64,000 nucleotides of DNA from Cyclina sinensis. Lineage: Eukaryota; Mollusca; Bivalvia; Venerida; Veneridae. Below, in pieces: positions 22,710-35,829 of this stretch (position 1 is the stretch's first letter; every line of letters starts with the position of its first letter). The position numbers were made by a program, and so were the translations under genes. The notes beneath the pieces were generated by a model that saw nothing but the letters and a program-made list of their open reading frames with translations, was not told where the DNA came from and did not search any database. Location of the stretch: the NCBI GenBank assembly GCA_012932295.1, contig JAAONU010000013.1, positions 43,538,627 to 43,602,626 of the forward strand. Reading direction: 5' to 3'.

Positions 22710-25065
22710 TTTACGTGATTTACACTACTAGTTAATAAGGATCAGCTATTGTAAGTGCTGAATCTTACTTAAGTGTGGCTGAAAATATGATAAATGAAAA
22801 TAAATGAATGAATAACCATGAAAATTGAAAAAAGTAAAAAAATCCTGATCATTTAAGCGTAAAATATTCAAGGGTAGTGGGAGGGTCGAAAAAAGGCGTC
22901 GCGCGCAATGGGTAAACTTAGAGATTCTGAAAATTTTGAGACTCTGTAAATTGTTTATAGAAGAAGATCAAATTTATTATTAAGTATGATTCCCATTCAC
23001 ATTGATTACACCTTGACAGCGCCGACTCACGCGTCCGATGACCTTGCGGACCCGATGGGAGAGTTGTTTTTTGGAAATATTGCAGCATAGTAGCATAAAC
23101 ACACAGCGACACTCCCGAGACAGTGCACCACTTGTCTCTTTGTAAACCCACTTCAGGCATTCAGACCCCTCTATTGATCCCAGCATCACTAAGATACCCC
23201 TCCCCACTCCCGATAATATCAGCGTTGGCCAGTGCTGTTAATTTATTTCAAGAAACAGCATATGAATGACACAAAACTTGTAAAAGAACCACATTAAAAT
23301 GGGAGTTCATGTCATCGAACAACCCCGGTTTTTGGGTTTGTCCTTTCTCGTGTATCCCGTGCAAAGCATTAGTTATCACCACACGAAAACCAGTACTTAC
23401 AAATCTTTCATCATTGTAATTGTTGACATAAAATATTTACGCTTCTTCACATAATAAGCTCACATATTTTATATTGATAAAGTGATCCTTATTAAACACT
23501 GAGTAGTAAATATTTTACAATGATAAACTTTAAATTATCGTTGGAAAGTCACTTTTGCCTTCAACTTAATCCAAATTTCTAATAATGCATGTTCTCTTTC
23601 CGTTATTTTTTCTTTCCTTTAACAAAATTTTGAAAGTATCCAAAATATGGACAAAAAAGTGTTGGTAGAATTTACAAAACTTTAGAAAATGTCTGTTTGT
23701 TGAACAGAAATAATAAAAATTACAGAATCCTTATTTCTAGATGAGTGTGTTCTTTATCATTTCACCCTTGTTATTGATAAAAAGATTGTCGTGAAATCTA
23801 AAATCAAACAGACAATCGGAGTGACAAATCAACAGAATTAAGTTTTGGTTTTCAGTAAATGTTTTGAGGAAGAGAAAAAACTAAATCATTAGAAAAAAAT
23901 ATACAAAACTTATATGTTACCTTTGAATATCAACATTATCAGTCTCCTTAAACCTAAACCATAGAAAAGTCGAAATGCAATTTTTCTTAATCTAATTTTG
24001 TGTAGTTTCATAAAAGGCAAAGATCATTTCAAATTGAACTTTTTATATAAAATTCATGATTTTTATTAATGTTTTGTCCAACAGTAAATATGATCAAAAT
24101 ACCTAAATGAATAAGAATAAATCCATGTAAAAGCAAGACAGTATTTTCCATTGTTGATTGTATGAACTAAAACAATAATTGTTTAGCAGCTTGTTAACAC
24201 CTCCGGTACAAATTTTATTCCAACCCGCGTTCTTGTCTACTAATAATCTATTCACAATACGAGTGCATAGTTTTAACACAAAAAAAGCTTTGATGAATTC
24301 ATTTCAGGTTCCCTTCGAGTAGTTTTTCAATTTTGTAGCTAGATCAAAAAACTTTTAGGATCAGAGAAAAGAAGAGAGAGGACTTTATCGAATTATCGAG
24401 TGATACTTAAACAATAAGTTCTGGTTCTTAGCCATAAATAAATACATGTATGGCTCTATAAGTTCAGTTGTACTTTGTTGATGATTAGTACTTGTTCCTA
24501 ACCATATACACATATGGTATATGGTACTGAATCACAGCCATATAAAGATATGGTACTATGTTGATAATAAGTTCTGAATTATAGCCATATACAGATATGG
24601 CTTGATCGAGTGGTACTTTGATGATAATAAGTTCTGAATTATAGCCATATACAGATATGGCTTGATCGAGTGGTACTTTGTTGATAATTAATACTGAATC
24701 ACAAACATATACTGATATAGCTTGGTCGTGTGAGACGATAAGTTCTGCTTGCTAATCATATATTAAACTGGCTTTATCAAATTGTACGTTAGTAATATTC
24801 ATTACCATACCATAGTACCGTAGTTTGTATGACAGTGTTTGCTTTTGGCACTGGTGCATTAAAATTCTGATATTTAATTATGTGTGCTTCTGTGTCTTTA
24901 GTTATCTTTACTTGTATCTCTGCCCATAGGACAGACGTCCCTGTTATCCCTCGCCAAATGGCGAGAGTCAGTGTATTAATGTTGTTCTTTCTTCTTCCCG
25001 CCTGCCTGCACGCCCGCCCGTCCGTCACTGTTTATCCGTCCTGAGCCATAACTCCTAAGTGACTA
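22710..25065. other. Upstream flank of copy 2 and non-coding DNA
   Basis: 22710-23238 is the duplicated upstream region of the receptor gene and the most likely place for its promoter. I see no clear TATA box in a convincing position. 23239-24420 is AT-rich with no gene or repeat I recognise. 24925-25040 contains a fragment with a small hairpin (CGCCAAATGGCG) and a 'cccgcccgtccgtc' tail, like the ends of local interspersed repeats. Confidence 0.5.
24470..24745. repeat. Short tandem repeat of about 60 bp
   Basis: Four to five degenerate units share 'agccatatacagatatgg', 'cttgatcgagtggtacttt' and 'gataataagttctgaat'. Two adjacent units (24560-24680) are almost identical, and the flanking ones are decayed. 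Confidence 0.75.
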
Positions 25066-27965
25066 TCATAGACTGTATAGTATAGACGGATCGTATACTG
25101 TATGGTACAGATAGATCATAGACTGTATTGGTACAGACGGATCATAGACTGTATTGGTACAGACGGATCATAGACTGTATGGTACAGACAGATCATAGAC
25201 TGCATGGTACAGAAAGATCATTTACTGTACAGTGGAAGACTGTATTGGTACAGACGGATCATAGACTGCATTAGTACAGACGGATCATAGACTGCATTAG
25301 TACAGACGGATCATAGACTGCATTGATACAGACGGATTATAGACTGTATGGTACAGACGGATCATAGACTGCATAAGTACAGACGGATTATAGACTGAAT
25401 TGGTACAGACGGATTATAGACTGTATGGCACAGACGGATCATAGACTGCATTAGTACAGACGGATTATAGACTGCATTAGTACAGACAGATTATAGACTG
25501 CATTGGTACAGAAAGATTATAGACTTATGGTACTGACGTATCATAGACTACATTAGTACAAACGGATCATAGACTGCATTGATACAGACGGATTATAGAC
25601 TGTATTGGTACAGACGGATCATAGACTGCATTGGTACAGACAGATCATAGACTGCATTGGTACAGACAGATTATAGACTTATGGTACAGACAGATCATAG
25701 ACTGCATTAGTACAGACGGATCATATACTTCATTGATACAGACGGATTATAGACTGTATTGGTACAGAGGGTCATAGACTGTATTGGTACAGACAGATTA
25801 TGACGGTATGGTACAGACAGATTATAGACTTATGGTACAGACAGATCATAGACTGCATTAGTACAGACGGATCATATACTTCATTGATACAGGCGGATTA
25901 TAGACTGTATTGGTACAGACGGATCATAGACTGTATTGGTACAGACAGATTATGACGGTATGGTACAGACAGATTATAGACTTATGGTACAGACAGATCA
26001 TAGACAGCATTAGTACAGACAGATTATAGACTGCATTGGTACAGACAGATCGTAGACTGCATTGGTACAGACAGATTATAGACTTATGGTACAGACATAT
26101 CATAGACTGCATTGGTACAGACGGATTATATACTGCATTGGTACAGACGGATCATAGACTGCATTAGTACAGACGGATCATAGACTGCATTCGTACAGAC
26201 GGATCATAGACTGCATTGATACAGACGGATTATAGACTGTATGGTACAGACGGATCATAGACTGCATTAGTACAGACGGATTATAGACTGAATTGGTACA
26301 GACGGATTATAGACTGTATGGCACAGACGGATCATAGACTGCATTAGTACAGACGGATTATAGACTGCATTGGTACAGACAGATTATAGACTGCATTGGT
26401 ACAGACAGATTATAGACTTATGGTACTGACGGATCATAGACTACATAAGTACAGACGGATCATAGACTGCATTGATACAGACGGATTATAGACTGTATTG
26501 GTACAGACGGATCATAGACTGCATTGGTACAGACAGATTATAGACTTATGGTACAGACAGATCATAGACTGCATTAGTACAGACGGATCATATACTTCAT
26601 TGATACAGACGGATTATAGACTGTATTGGTACAGACGGATCATAGACTTATGGTACAGACAGATCATAGACTGCATTAGTACAGACAGATTATAGACTGC
26701 ATTGGTACAGACAAATCGTAGACTGCATTGGTACAGACAGATTATAGACTTATGGTACAGACAGATCATAGACTGCATTGGTACAGACGGATTATATACT
26801 GCATTGGTACAGACGGATCATAGACTGCATTGGTACAGACGGGTCATAGATTGCATTGGTACAGACGGATTATAGACTACATTGGTACTGACGGATCATA
26901 GTCTGCATTGGTACAGACGGATTATAGACTGCATTGGTACAGACGGATTATAGACTGCATTGGTACAGACCGATCATAGACTTATTGGTACAGACGGATC
27001 ATAGACTTATGGTACAAACGGATCATAGACTGCATTGGTACAGACGGATTATAGACTGCATTGGAACAGACGGATCATAGACTTTATTGTACAGACGGAT
27101 CATAGACTGCATTGGTACAGACGGATTATAGACTGCATTGGTACAGACGGATCATAGTCTGCATTGGTACACACGGATTATAGACTGCATTGATACAGAC
27201 GGATTATAGACTGCATTGGTACAGACCCATCATAGACTTATTGGTACAGACGGATCATAGACTTATGTTACAAACGGATCATAGACTGCATTGGTACAGA
27301 CGGATTATAGACTGCATTGGTACAGACGGATCATAGACTGTTCTGTACAGACAGATCATAGACTGTATTGTACAGACTTATTATAGACTGCATTGGTACA
27401 GACGGATCATTGACTGCAATGGTACATACGGATCATAGACTGTATTGTACAGACAGATCACAGACTGTATTGTTAAGACAGATTATAGACTGTATTGTAC
27501 AGATGGATCACAGACTGCATTGGTACAGACGGATCATAGACTGTATTGTACAGACAGATTATAGACTGTATTGAACAGAGATTATTGACTGTATGATACA
27601 GACGGATCATAGACTGCATTGGTACAGACGGATTATTGACTGTATTGCACAGACGGATCATAGACTGCATTGGTAAAGACGGATTATAGACTGTAATGCA
27701 CAGACAGGTCATAGACTGCATGGTGCAGACGGATCATAGACTGTATGGTACAGACAGATCATAGACAGTAGGGTAAATACAGATCATTGACTGTACAGTA
27801 CAGACAGATCATGGACTGCATTTGTACAGACGGATCACAGACTGTATGGTACAGACTGATCACAGACTGTATGGTACAGAAGGATCAAAGACTGCATTGG
27901 TACAGGCGGATTATAGACTGTATGGTACAGACGGATCACAGACTGTATGGTACAGACGGATCACA
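25066..27965. repeat. Minisatellite array 1, domain A (26-bp units, 'acggatcatagactgcatt' type)
   Basis: More than a hundred near-identical units of about 26 bp (GGTACAGACGGATCATAGAC followed by TGCATT). Main variants are ACGG/ACAG, ATCATAG/ATTATAG, GCATT/GTATT and a one- or two-base shorter form ending TTAT. A block at 25250-25500 recurs almost verbatim at about 26150-26400, showing unequal crossover on a kilobase scale. Because 26 is not a multiple of three, all frames give repetitive but meaningless ORFs. Confidence 0.95.
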
Positions 27966-29640
27966 GACTGCACTGGACCAGACAGATCAAAGATTTCACT
28001 GCAACAGAAAGATCATATACTTCTATGGAACACACGTCATAGACTGCACTGAAACAGACACGTCATAGGCTGCAATTGAACAGACAAGTCAAAGACTACA
28101 CTGGAACAGACAGATCATAGATAACACTGGAACAGACACGTCATACACTGCACTTGAACAGACAGATCATAGATAACACTGGAACAGACACGTCATACAC
28201 TGCACTGGAACAGACAGATCATATACTTCACTGGAACAGACACGTCTTACACTGCACTGAAACAAACAGTCATAAGTTGCACTGGAACAGACACGTCCTA
28301 GACTGCACTGGAACAGACAGGTCATACACTGCACTGGAACAGACAGGTCTTACACTGCACTGGAACAGACAGGTCATACACTGCACTGGAACAGACAGAT
28401 CATATACTTCACTGGAACAGACACGTCTTACACTGCACTGAAACAAACAGTCATAGATAACACTGGAACAGACACGTCCTAGAGTGCAATGGAACAGACA
28501 GATCATACACTGCACTGGAACAGACAGATCATACACTGCACTGGAACAGACACGCCATAAGCTGCATAGGAACAGACACGTCCTAGACTGAACTGGAACA
28601 GACAGGTCATACACTGCACTTGAACAGACATATTATAGACTGCACAAGAAAAGAAAGATCATAGACTGCACTGGACCAGACACGTCATAGACTGTACTTG
28701 GAAAGACACTTCATAGACTGCCCTGGAACAGACACGTCATAAACAGAACTGGAACAGACACGTCACAGACTGCACTGGAACAGACAGATCATATAATTTA
28801 CTGGAACAGATTTAAACTGCACTGAAACCAACAGTCATAGGCTGCACTGAAACAGACACGTCCTATACTGCACTAGAACAGACACGTCATACACTGCACT
28901 GGACAAAACACGTCATAGACTGTACTTGGAAAGACACTTCATCGACAGCACTGGAACGGACACGTCCGAGACTGCACTAGAACAGACACGTCATACACTG
29001 CACTGGACTAGACACGTCATAGACTGTACTTGGAAAGACACTTCATAGACAGCACTGGAACGGACACGTCATAGACAGCACTGGAACAGACACGTCATAT
29101 ACTGCACTGGAACAGACAGATCATATACTTCACTGGAACAGACACGTCTAACACTGCACTGAAACAATCATAGGCTGCATTGGAACAGACACGTCCTAGA
29201 CTGCACTTGAACAGACACGTCATACACTGCACTGGAACAGAGAAATTATAGACTGCACTAGAACAGAAAGATCATGGACTGCACTGGGAAGACACGTCAT
29301 AGACTGCACTGGAACAGACAGGTCATAGACTGTACTTGGAAAGATACATCATAGACTGCACTGAAACACTCACGTCATAGACAGCACTGGAACAGACAGA
29401 TCATAGACTGCACTGGAACAGACACGTCATAGACTGTACTTGGAAAGACACTTCATAGACTGCACTGGAACAGATACGGCATAGATCACACTGGGACAGA
29501 CACGTCATAGACTGCACTGGAACAGATAGATCATAGACTGCACCGGGACGGACACGTCATAGACTGCGCTGGAACAGACAGATCAAAGAGTTCACTGGAA
29601 CATACATGTCATAGACTGCACTGGAACAGACAGATCATAT
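27966..29640. repeat. Minisatellite array 1, domain B ('ctggaacagacacgtcatag' type)
   Basis: The unit changes to CACTGGAACAGACACGTCAT plus AGACTG, still about 26 bp. Units drift more than in domain A and include sub-variants (cttggaaagacacttcatag; cagatcatatacttcactgg). The transition from domain A takes only two or three units near 27960-28060. Confidence 0.9.
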
Positions 29641-30210
29641 ACTTCATATTGGTAAAGGCCGATCAGAGAATGCACTGGTACAGACTGATTATAGACTATA
29701 TTTGTACAAACACATTTTAGACTGTACTGGTACAGACAGATTATAGACTGTATTGGTACCAGCTGATAATTATTGGTACAGACTGATCATTGATTGTTTT
29801 TGCATCAGCTGGTCATAGACTGCATTGGTAACAGATGATCATAGTCTGCTTTGGTACATATTGATCTTAGACTCACAAGTACAGACTGATCATAGACTAC
29901 TTGGGTACAGACAAATCATAGTCTATACAGGTGCAGACTGATCATAGACTGCATTTGTAAGGCTGGTCATAGACTGCATTGGTAAGGCTGGTCATAGACT
30001 GCATTGGTAAGGCTGGTCATAGACTGCATTTGTAAGGCTGGTCATAGACTGCATTTGTAAGGCTGGTCATAGACTGCATTGGTACAGAGCATAAACTGCT
30101 CTGGGACAGACTTATCATAGTCTACACTGATACAGACTGATTCTGATTTGCACTAGAACATATTGATCAAAGTCTACACTGGTACAAGCTTATCATATAG
30201 TCCATTGGGA
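29641..30210. repeat. Minisatellite array 1, domain C and edge
   Basis: Degenerate GGTACAGACTGATCATAGAC units. Within them is a fresh five-unit burst of a 25-bp variant (GGTCATAGACTGCATTGGTA then AGGCT) at about 29945-30085. The array fades out by 30210. Confidence 0.85.
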
Positions 30211-33129
30211 CGTACACTGAACACAATTTCTAACTGGCCACTTGAGGTTTATTTCAACAGTTTAACAATAACAAAAGAACATTAAAATACAGTCATTTCA
30301 TTGTAATGTTCACTCAGTTAAACACCAGTCCAGAAAATATCAACTAGTTCTGACTTTCTGTGTAGATTTAAAAAGAGAAAAACATAATTTCAAGTCGTTC
30401 CCATTTTTAGTTTTGGTAAAGTAGAGTTTTATTAGCTGGCAAATAAGACAATTTGTTAAGTGTATACTTATTGTAAGAATGAAATATGTATGAGTACATT
30501 AGATATGCAGGAAATAGGGTGTTCCATTCAAATTGAAGCTTAAACAATATTTTTCATCAATAACTAACTTGATCACTGAGTACACAGCTGAAGAGCTCCG
30601 TACCAAGTTAAACTTATGTCAATATTATCTTTATTCTGTTTTATTTCTGTTAAATTTACTCCTTCAAATATTAGATTACAGAAAACTGCCTTACTTGAAC
30701 GAGCTGATCAAAGAATAGTTCTTATTCACAAAGCGGAGAATTTCAAACGGGTTTATTCGGACCCGGTTCAGTTAAATATTTGTGTAATAATAATGTCTGA
30801 TATTTGCGGTACAATGCATATTTATATCGTCATAGTAATATTTGCTACTGAATCACATTTAGTCAGCCCAGGTCAGTAAGCATTGTCTTTTTAATATATA
30901 TAAACTGTTCTCTCTTACACCATGATAAAACAATGTGCTTTCTGCCAAGTATATCGGCTATTTTACTTTGATTCATATCTACGAATGCTTACATCAAAAA
31001 CCGTCATTGCAGTGCTGGTTAAGCAAAGTTATATTTTTAAATCTGAACATTATGTTTTTTGAGTAAACAAAAGGAAAATTAAAAAAGCTAGTTAGCTTAT
31101 AGTTCATAAGATAATCCAAGATTAAAAAAGAAAAACTCGTATTTAAACAATGACAAAGTACGGGCCGTTACATGTATAGAAGTTAACACAGTACTTTCAT
31201 TTGACAATGTGCAGCATGCATAACCTATTGTCTACATTTCTCTTAATTTTACTTGTTAAAGTGCAAGATTGGATAATAACTTTGTAGACTAGGGGTATTT
31301 CAGGGCGACTTCTAACTAAACTAAACCATTGCAAAAGCTTGCTCAGTAAAAAAAAAAAAATACACGTGTGTTATACAATTTGTACAAAGTTTTCTTTATC
31401 CCCTGCGTCTGTAGACTTTAGCTTGTTATTTTTTTAAACCTGAGTATATAGAGTTTTCTTAGAATTGCTACTTGTGTTTATTTATCAATCGTTTGCTGAA
31501 AAGAAATCGTTCATTAAGTTTTAATACGTTTGTAAGAGAAGCTAAATTAAAGATTAGACCTATTATCACGCGTTTGAAATGTACACCTATTCAATTGTGT
31601 TTTTGTGTACGCACTTCATTTAGATAGTTGTGAATTATTTATTTTAAAAGTTGGAGGTTATTTTTGTACAAGGATATATAAATCGCCCTTTTATTTAACC
31701 AAACTGGTTACGAAACTTCCGCACGTGTGCACTAAGAGACTTAACTAAGACACTTTTGAACTGCTAAATTGTGTCGCTCAATATCTATGATATAGTCCCG
31801 ATATATATATATATCTCTTATTCGCTAACTGCTATGTAAAGTGTTAAAAATGTGTCATTATTTGTAATTTTGTGGTCAAATGTGGAGTTTCAGTAAAATG
31901 TTGAGTTATGGTCAAATGTTAATTCATGGTCAAATGTGGAGTTTGCGAAGAATATAAAGTTCTTGATTTTTGACCTCTAGTACGTTCATGCTCTCACTTT
32001 ATTCACAATTTAGGTCTCAGCCAAGCGCATAGAGGAAACAGGTAAACTTCTTGTGACGTCAATATCAACATTGAAAATATTATATTAGTACAGAATAAAC
32101 AAATTAGAACGAGACATAACAAAAGGATCAGGGGTAGATATTTGAAATGAGACAATTATGTTCTTAAAAATACACCATGAAAGAAAACATTTCAAAGTTC
32201 AAGGGAATGAAAGTAAACAAACCCTGTAAGCTGACATACATTTCCATTGCAATGGTCAGTTGAATAAATTTGACAATTTGTACAAGACAGAAAAATACAG
32301 TTTGTTTGGTTTGTTTGTTTGTTTGTATGTGTTTTTTTATTCTTTTTTTCTTTATCTAACAAGGCTACTTCAAGAAGCATTTCAGTAAAAAAAAGTTTAT
32401 TCTAAAAGATTAAAAAATATTCATATGTTTTCAAGAGACGTTCAAAAATGATTATATTGTTCTATTGACTGTTGTACTTCGACATAAAAGACTGCACAAT
32501 GTCAAAATAAAACAATAAAACAGTTGCAAACAGTTGCAAAAACATTTACATGTGCCTGTTGTTTTGGTTTATCGTTAAATGCTTACAATATTTTTACACT
32601 GAAATAGGTACGTTTAAAATACAATACAATTTACGTATCAAATTTCACGATCTTTGCAATTTTTCAATGCATTTTGAAATCGATCCAAAGGCCCTATATT
32701 GATCTATTGTAGCAAATAAGACTGTATTATAAAATTGACTGACAAAGTTTAATCATTTTTTAAATCAGCTGTTTCGATCTAAGATTTTGTCAGAGTTAAA
32801 TGTGTTTATTTGATAATTATTATTAGACTAGATTTTAACTGTGTGTCTGTCATCACATTTGAGCACCGGGTGTAACTGACAAAACTTGGACTAAAATAGA
32901 AATTACACTTCTCTCGACTGGACCGCAGGTAATATTTTTTTGTATTTTTACACTGAAATTAAAGCAGTTTTTAAATTATCATTCAGAAACTTGTAACCGA
33001 GGGTAGGGTACTCCAGACAGTCTAAAGGGACATATCTTTCTATATAGATTTAAAAGTTGATCAGTTGTTGTTAAACTGATTAGTTTAGACTCATCGATTG
33101 CGATACAAGTTCTTCCAACTAAGATTCAC
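30211..33129. other. Long AT-rich stretch, no gene seen
   Basis: No ORF with recognisable domains, and no long repeat. A short AT microsatellite lies at 31801-31814 (TATATATATATATA). A GTTT tetranucleotide run lies near 32305-32325. A cysteine-bearing ORF at 32192-32380 is discussed under rejected items. Confidence 0.5.
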
Positions 33130-33286
33130 CACGCTCGATGACTGCCTCCTGGGTTCCATACCAGTATTCGCGCAGCGGTGAGGAATGTGAAAATCGTGAG
33201 AGAATGTCGCCTCTGACGGGATTCGAACCCGCGACCTCCGGATCCGAAGCCCTGCGCTCTACCCCTGGAACACGGTGCCTCCTCAA
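33130..33286 (-). mobile_element. tRNA-derived SINE
   Basis: On the minus strand the element starts at about 33284 with GAGGCACCGTGTTCCAGGGG. An A box follows (GGGGTAGAGCGCAGGG) and then a perfect B box GGGTTCGAATCCC (33218-33230, read on minus). After the tRNA-like head comes a body of about 80 bases ending near 33130. The head looks like an intact tRNA-derived pol III promoter. The anticodon arm is not canonical, so I do not call a functional tRNA. A degenerate relative lies at 51093-51235. Confidence 0.75.
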
Positions 33287-33649
33287 AACTGATCGAAGCA
33301 CTATGATACAATTCTTCGATTTTAGTTCTTTTATAAAAATGCAGATATAAGTTGACATTCGCAGACGAATATAGAACCAAAAATCTGCAGTTTAAAATTT
33401 TTTAACGTTATATTAGTGTTAAAAGAAACAACAAGATACTTGTGACAACCAATTGCTAAAACACTGAAAACAAAATAAATGCACAATTAATCATGCAAGA
33501 TAGAAGTAACAAAGGCCTCCTTCCTTCTAAGGAATACATGTATATCAATCAAAATGTGACATCTAATATTGTTGTAAGTTTAATTTATGACTGAGCCATT
33601 CAACTTACAATATTTAACTTTACAATATTTAACTTTACAACTTCAAACC

Positions 33650-34250
33650 TTTTATGCTCCCCGAAGGAAGAGCATATAGTTGCCGCCTTGTCCGTCTGTC
33701 CATTTGTCCGTCTGTCCGTCCATTTTGTCCGGAGCATAACTTGAAAACCCTTGGATATAATTTGTTTAAGCGGCACACAGTGGTAGAGGGTATTGACGCG
33801 GAGAGCTGTGCCAAAGAACCATAACTCTATTTTGCCCCATTTTTGAATTATCTTCCCTTTTAGAAAAATCTTGTCCGGAGCATAACCTGAAAATCCTTGG
33901 AGATAATTTGTTTAAACTGCACACAGTGGTAGAGGGCATTGAGGCGCATTATAGCATTGTCGCCATCGCATTATCGCACTGTCGCCATCGCATTATCGCA
34001 CTATCGCATTGTCGCCCTCTGGATTATAACGTCTAACCACGATGGCCCTAACGGTATTCCGTACAAAAAGCATATCTAAATTTTCCCCCGATTTTGAATT
34101 ATCTCCCTTACAGACTGAAAAAGATATAATCGTAAACATTCACTTTACATCTTAATTGTTTATGAAAAATAAAATGTGCCCACTTTATGACGTTGCCTGT
34201 ATGTTCTTGCCTTGCACATGTCCCTTTGGGTCCTGCTTCGGGGAGCATAT
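33650..34250. mobile_element. Inverted-repeat interspersed element
   Basis: The ends are inverted copies: TATGCTCCCCGAAG (33652) and CTTCGGGGAGCATA (about 34236-34249). Inside, a segment with 'gtccggagcataac', 'cacacagtggtagagg' and 'attatctcccttttaga'-like words occurs twice (33725-33860 and 33865-33940), plus a 'tccgtctgtccgtcc' tract. A patch of short repeats (GCATTATCGCACTGTCGCCATC) lies at 33950-34020. No coding sequence. MITE-like, family unknown. Confidence 0.65.
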
Positions 34251-34985
34251 GTCGGTTTTACCGATCGCCTTGTTTCACAATAAATATATTTTTGTGAAAA
34301 GATTGGTAATGATTGCTTTTATCAACATAAACGTCAATGCAAATAAATTTGTTTTGAAATTCAGGGAGACTTTGACCACTTTGATAACTTTAAACGTCTT
34401 CATCTATAATGGAATACATTTTTTTTCTAATTCAATCATTTTATTTTTCTATAAATGTCAAAGTATTTGCAAAAACCTTCCAAGTATGCAAACTTGTACA
34501 CTGAAATGAGTCTTTCATCATACTGACAGACTTCAACACATATATAGCAATGTAAAAGACAGTGTGTGTATTTCATTCTAATGCCTTGAGCCTGAAAGTT
34601 ACACAGTTCCTTTTATGGTGTTTGCAATTTACTTATTACAAAGACTGAACGCGTAAAATTTATTCATATTACATTTTAAATGTTAATATGTTATGTGTAT
34701 ACGTTATTTCAGGCTGTGTAAGTGTCCTGCAAGTATATCTTATCATTACTTCTAGTAGCATGTTTCAGCCCCAGCCGCAACATAAGAAACAACCAACTGT
34801 CTCTAATGTCACTGGCTTTGGTGTCCTTCAATCGATTAAAGTTACACAACAATATATGTAACCATAAGCCTGTGGAAACAATATATTTTGAACATCTTTT
34901 ATGTCAACTCAGGCCTAAATCTAACAAAACATACAAGTGCTGTTATATATTATATTCTAACATGAATCACTAATTGCACTTTCAG

Positions 34986-35324
34986 ATATGGAAGTTGAAC
35001 TTAAAATGGGCAGCAGCATTATTCCCAAAGCTGGCTTAAACTACTTCGTGCCAGGAGTAGTTGGACCTTTTGTGAAAATGAAATGCTCTAACAACACATA
35101 TTTCATTACTGCAAGTCACGTGGTCACGCAACGCTTGATGTATTCAAAGACGTTTGCTGGATCTCCAGTTTTCGTGCTTTTGTATGGAGTTGGTAAAACG
35201 CGAAGATGTGGGAGGGTGTTTGCAGGAAATAAAAAGAGAGATAAAGCTGCCATGGTAAGGGTATCCGAAGATCTTGTACCAAATACAGAGAGATTTATGA
35301 GGAGCACAAATTTTCAATTTGCAG
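34986..35324 (+). CDS. Trypsin-fold pseudoprotease, exon 1
   Basis: The exon follows a TTGCACTTTCAG acceptor at 34985 and opens with ATG at 34988, so the start lies just inside it; an upstream non-coding exon is likely. It ends at GCAG|GTATAA (35324, phase 1). The product has GPFVKMKCSNNTYFITASHVV, where TASHV is the catalytic-histidine motif of chymotrypsin-like (PA clan) proteases (His about residue 44). Further on, RDKAAMVRV gives the expected aspartate (about residue 85). With exon 2 the protein is 226 residues, a single compact domain with no signal peptide, so probably cytosolic. It is paralogous to the N-terminal module of the convergent Roc-COR gene, with the intron in the same place and phase. 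Confidence 0.7.
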
Positions 35325-35559
35325 GTATAAAATTATTACGACATTTCTTATCCAGACAGTAAAAGTGTGTCATTTTAATTGATATATAACGATTTCGTTT
35401 TATGCAGTAACCGTAAGAGAACGTCCTTTGTGTAAACAACAACAACAACAAAACATGCATATTACATTTCTTACTGAATGAAAATTTTAATTTCTAATAC
35501 GAAATTCTATCTATCTGTTTGAGTTTATTTATCGTCGGTACCGGTTGCGCGTATGAACG

Positions 35560-35803
35560 ACACCCCCTGCAGAGATTAGTTATTTTATGTTGTGGGGGAT
35601 AGTGCAAGATACAGAAAGCACCCCGTTCCAGAGACACCCCTGTTTTTTGTGCATGCTCAGCGTATAGCACTGATACATGGGACCTCGGTTTAACGTCTCA
35701 TCCGAAAGACAATTAGTAATGTTAGTGGAGGAGCGGGGCATCGATCTCAGGACCCCTGGGTTACCAGTCCAGCGCGTTACCACTGGACAAGTGATCCGCT
35801 CCT
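35560..35803 (-). mobile_element. tRNA-derived SINE with intact acceptor stem
   Basis: On the minus strand the head runs from AGGAGCGG (35803) to CCGCTCCT (about 35728). These eight bases pair perfectly with each other, like a tRNA acceptor stem. Between them are an A-box-like TCCAGTGGTAACGCGCTGGA, a possible anticodon loop CTGGTAA, and a mutated B-box region GAGATCGATGCCC. The body continues to about 35560 with 'gtctttcggatgagacgtta' and 'gggtgtctctgg' text. A worn copy of the same family occurs near 58262-58373. Confidence 0.65.
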
Positions 35804-35829
35804 AAATACGTATACATACTAAGTTTTTA

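Larger units (their letters stand above)
13874..23238. repeat. Segmental duplication, copy 2
   Basis: Direct repeat of 4870-13462. It is longer because of two insertions in the left part (14620-15245 and about 15360-15884) and one of about 100 bases near 22905-23010, but it has a shorter mucin repeat. It carries the same four-exon minus-strand gene. Confidence 0.9.

Noticed and set aside
26498..28614. Several repetitive ORFs on both strands (YRQIIDCIGTDGS and CLYCSLRSVC types)
   Set aside because: By-products of a 26-bp tandem repeat read in rotating frames, with no start context or conserved ends.
25066..30210. Possible CRISPR-like array
   Set aside because: Units are directly contiguous with graded variation and no unique spacers, and the host is a eukaryote.
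32192..32380. Minus-strand ORF with 'CIFLSCTNCQIYSTDHCNGNVC', possible EGF-like exon
   Set aside because: The cysteine spacing does not fit EGF, the splice donor is weak, and the start lies in a low-complexity GTTT run. No neighbouring exon was found.
33119..33380. ORFs containing 'EVAGSNPVRGD'
   Set aside because: This peptide is the well-known translation of a tRNA-derived SINE B box; the sequence is the SINE.
34156..34509. 117-codon plus-strand ORF
   Set aside because: It begins inside the inverted-repeat element and continues into AT-rich DNA, with no domain or splice support.
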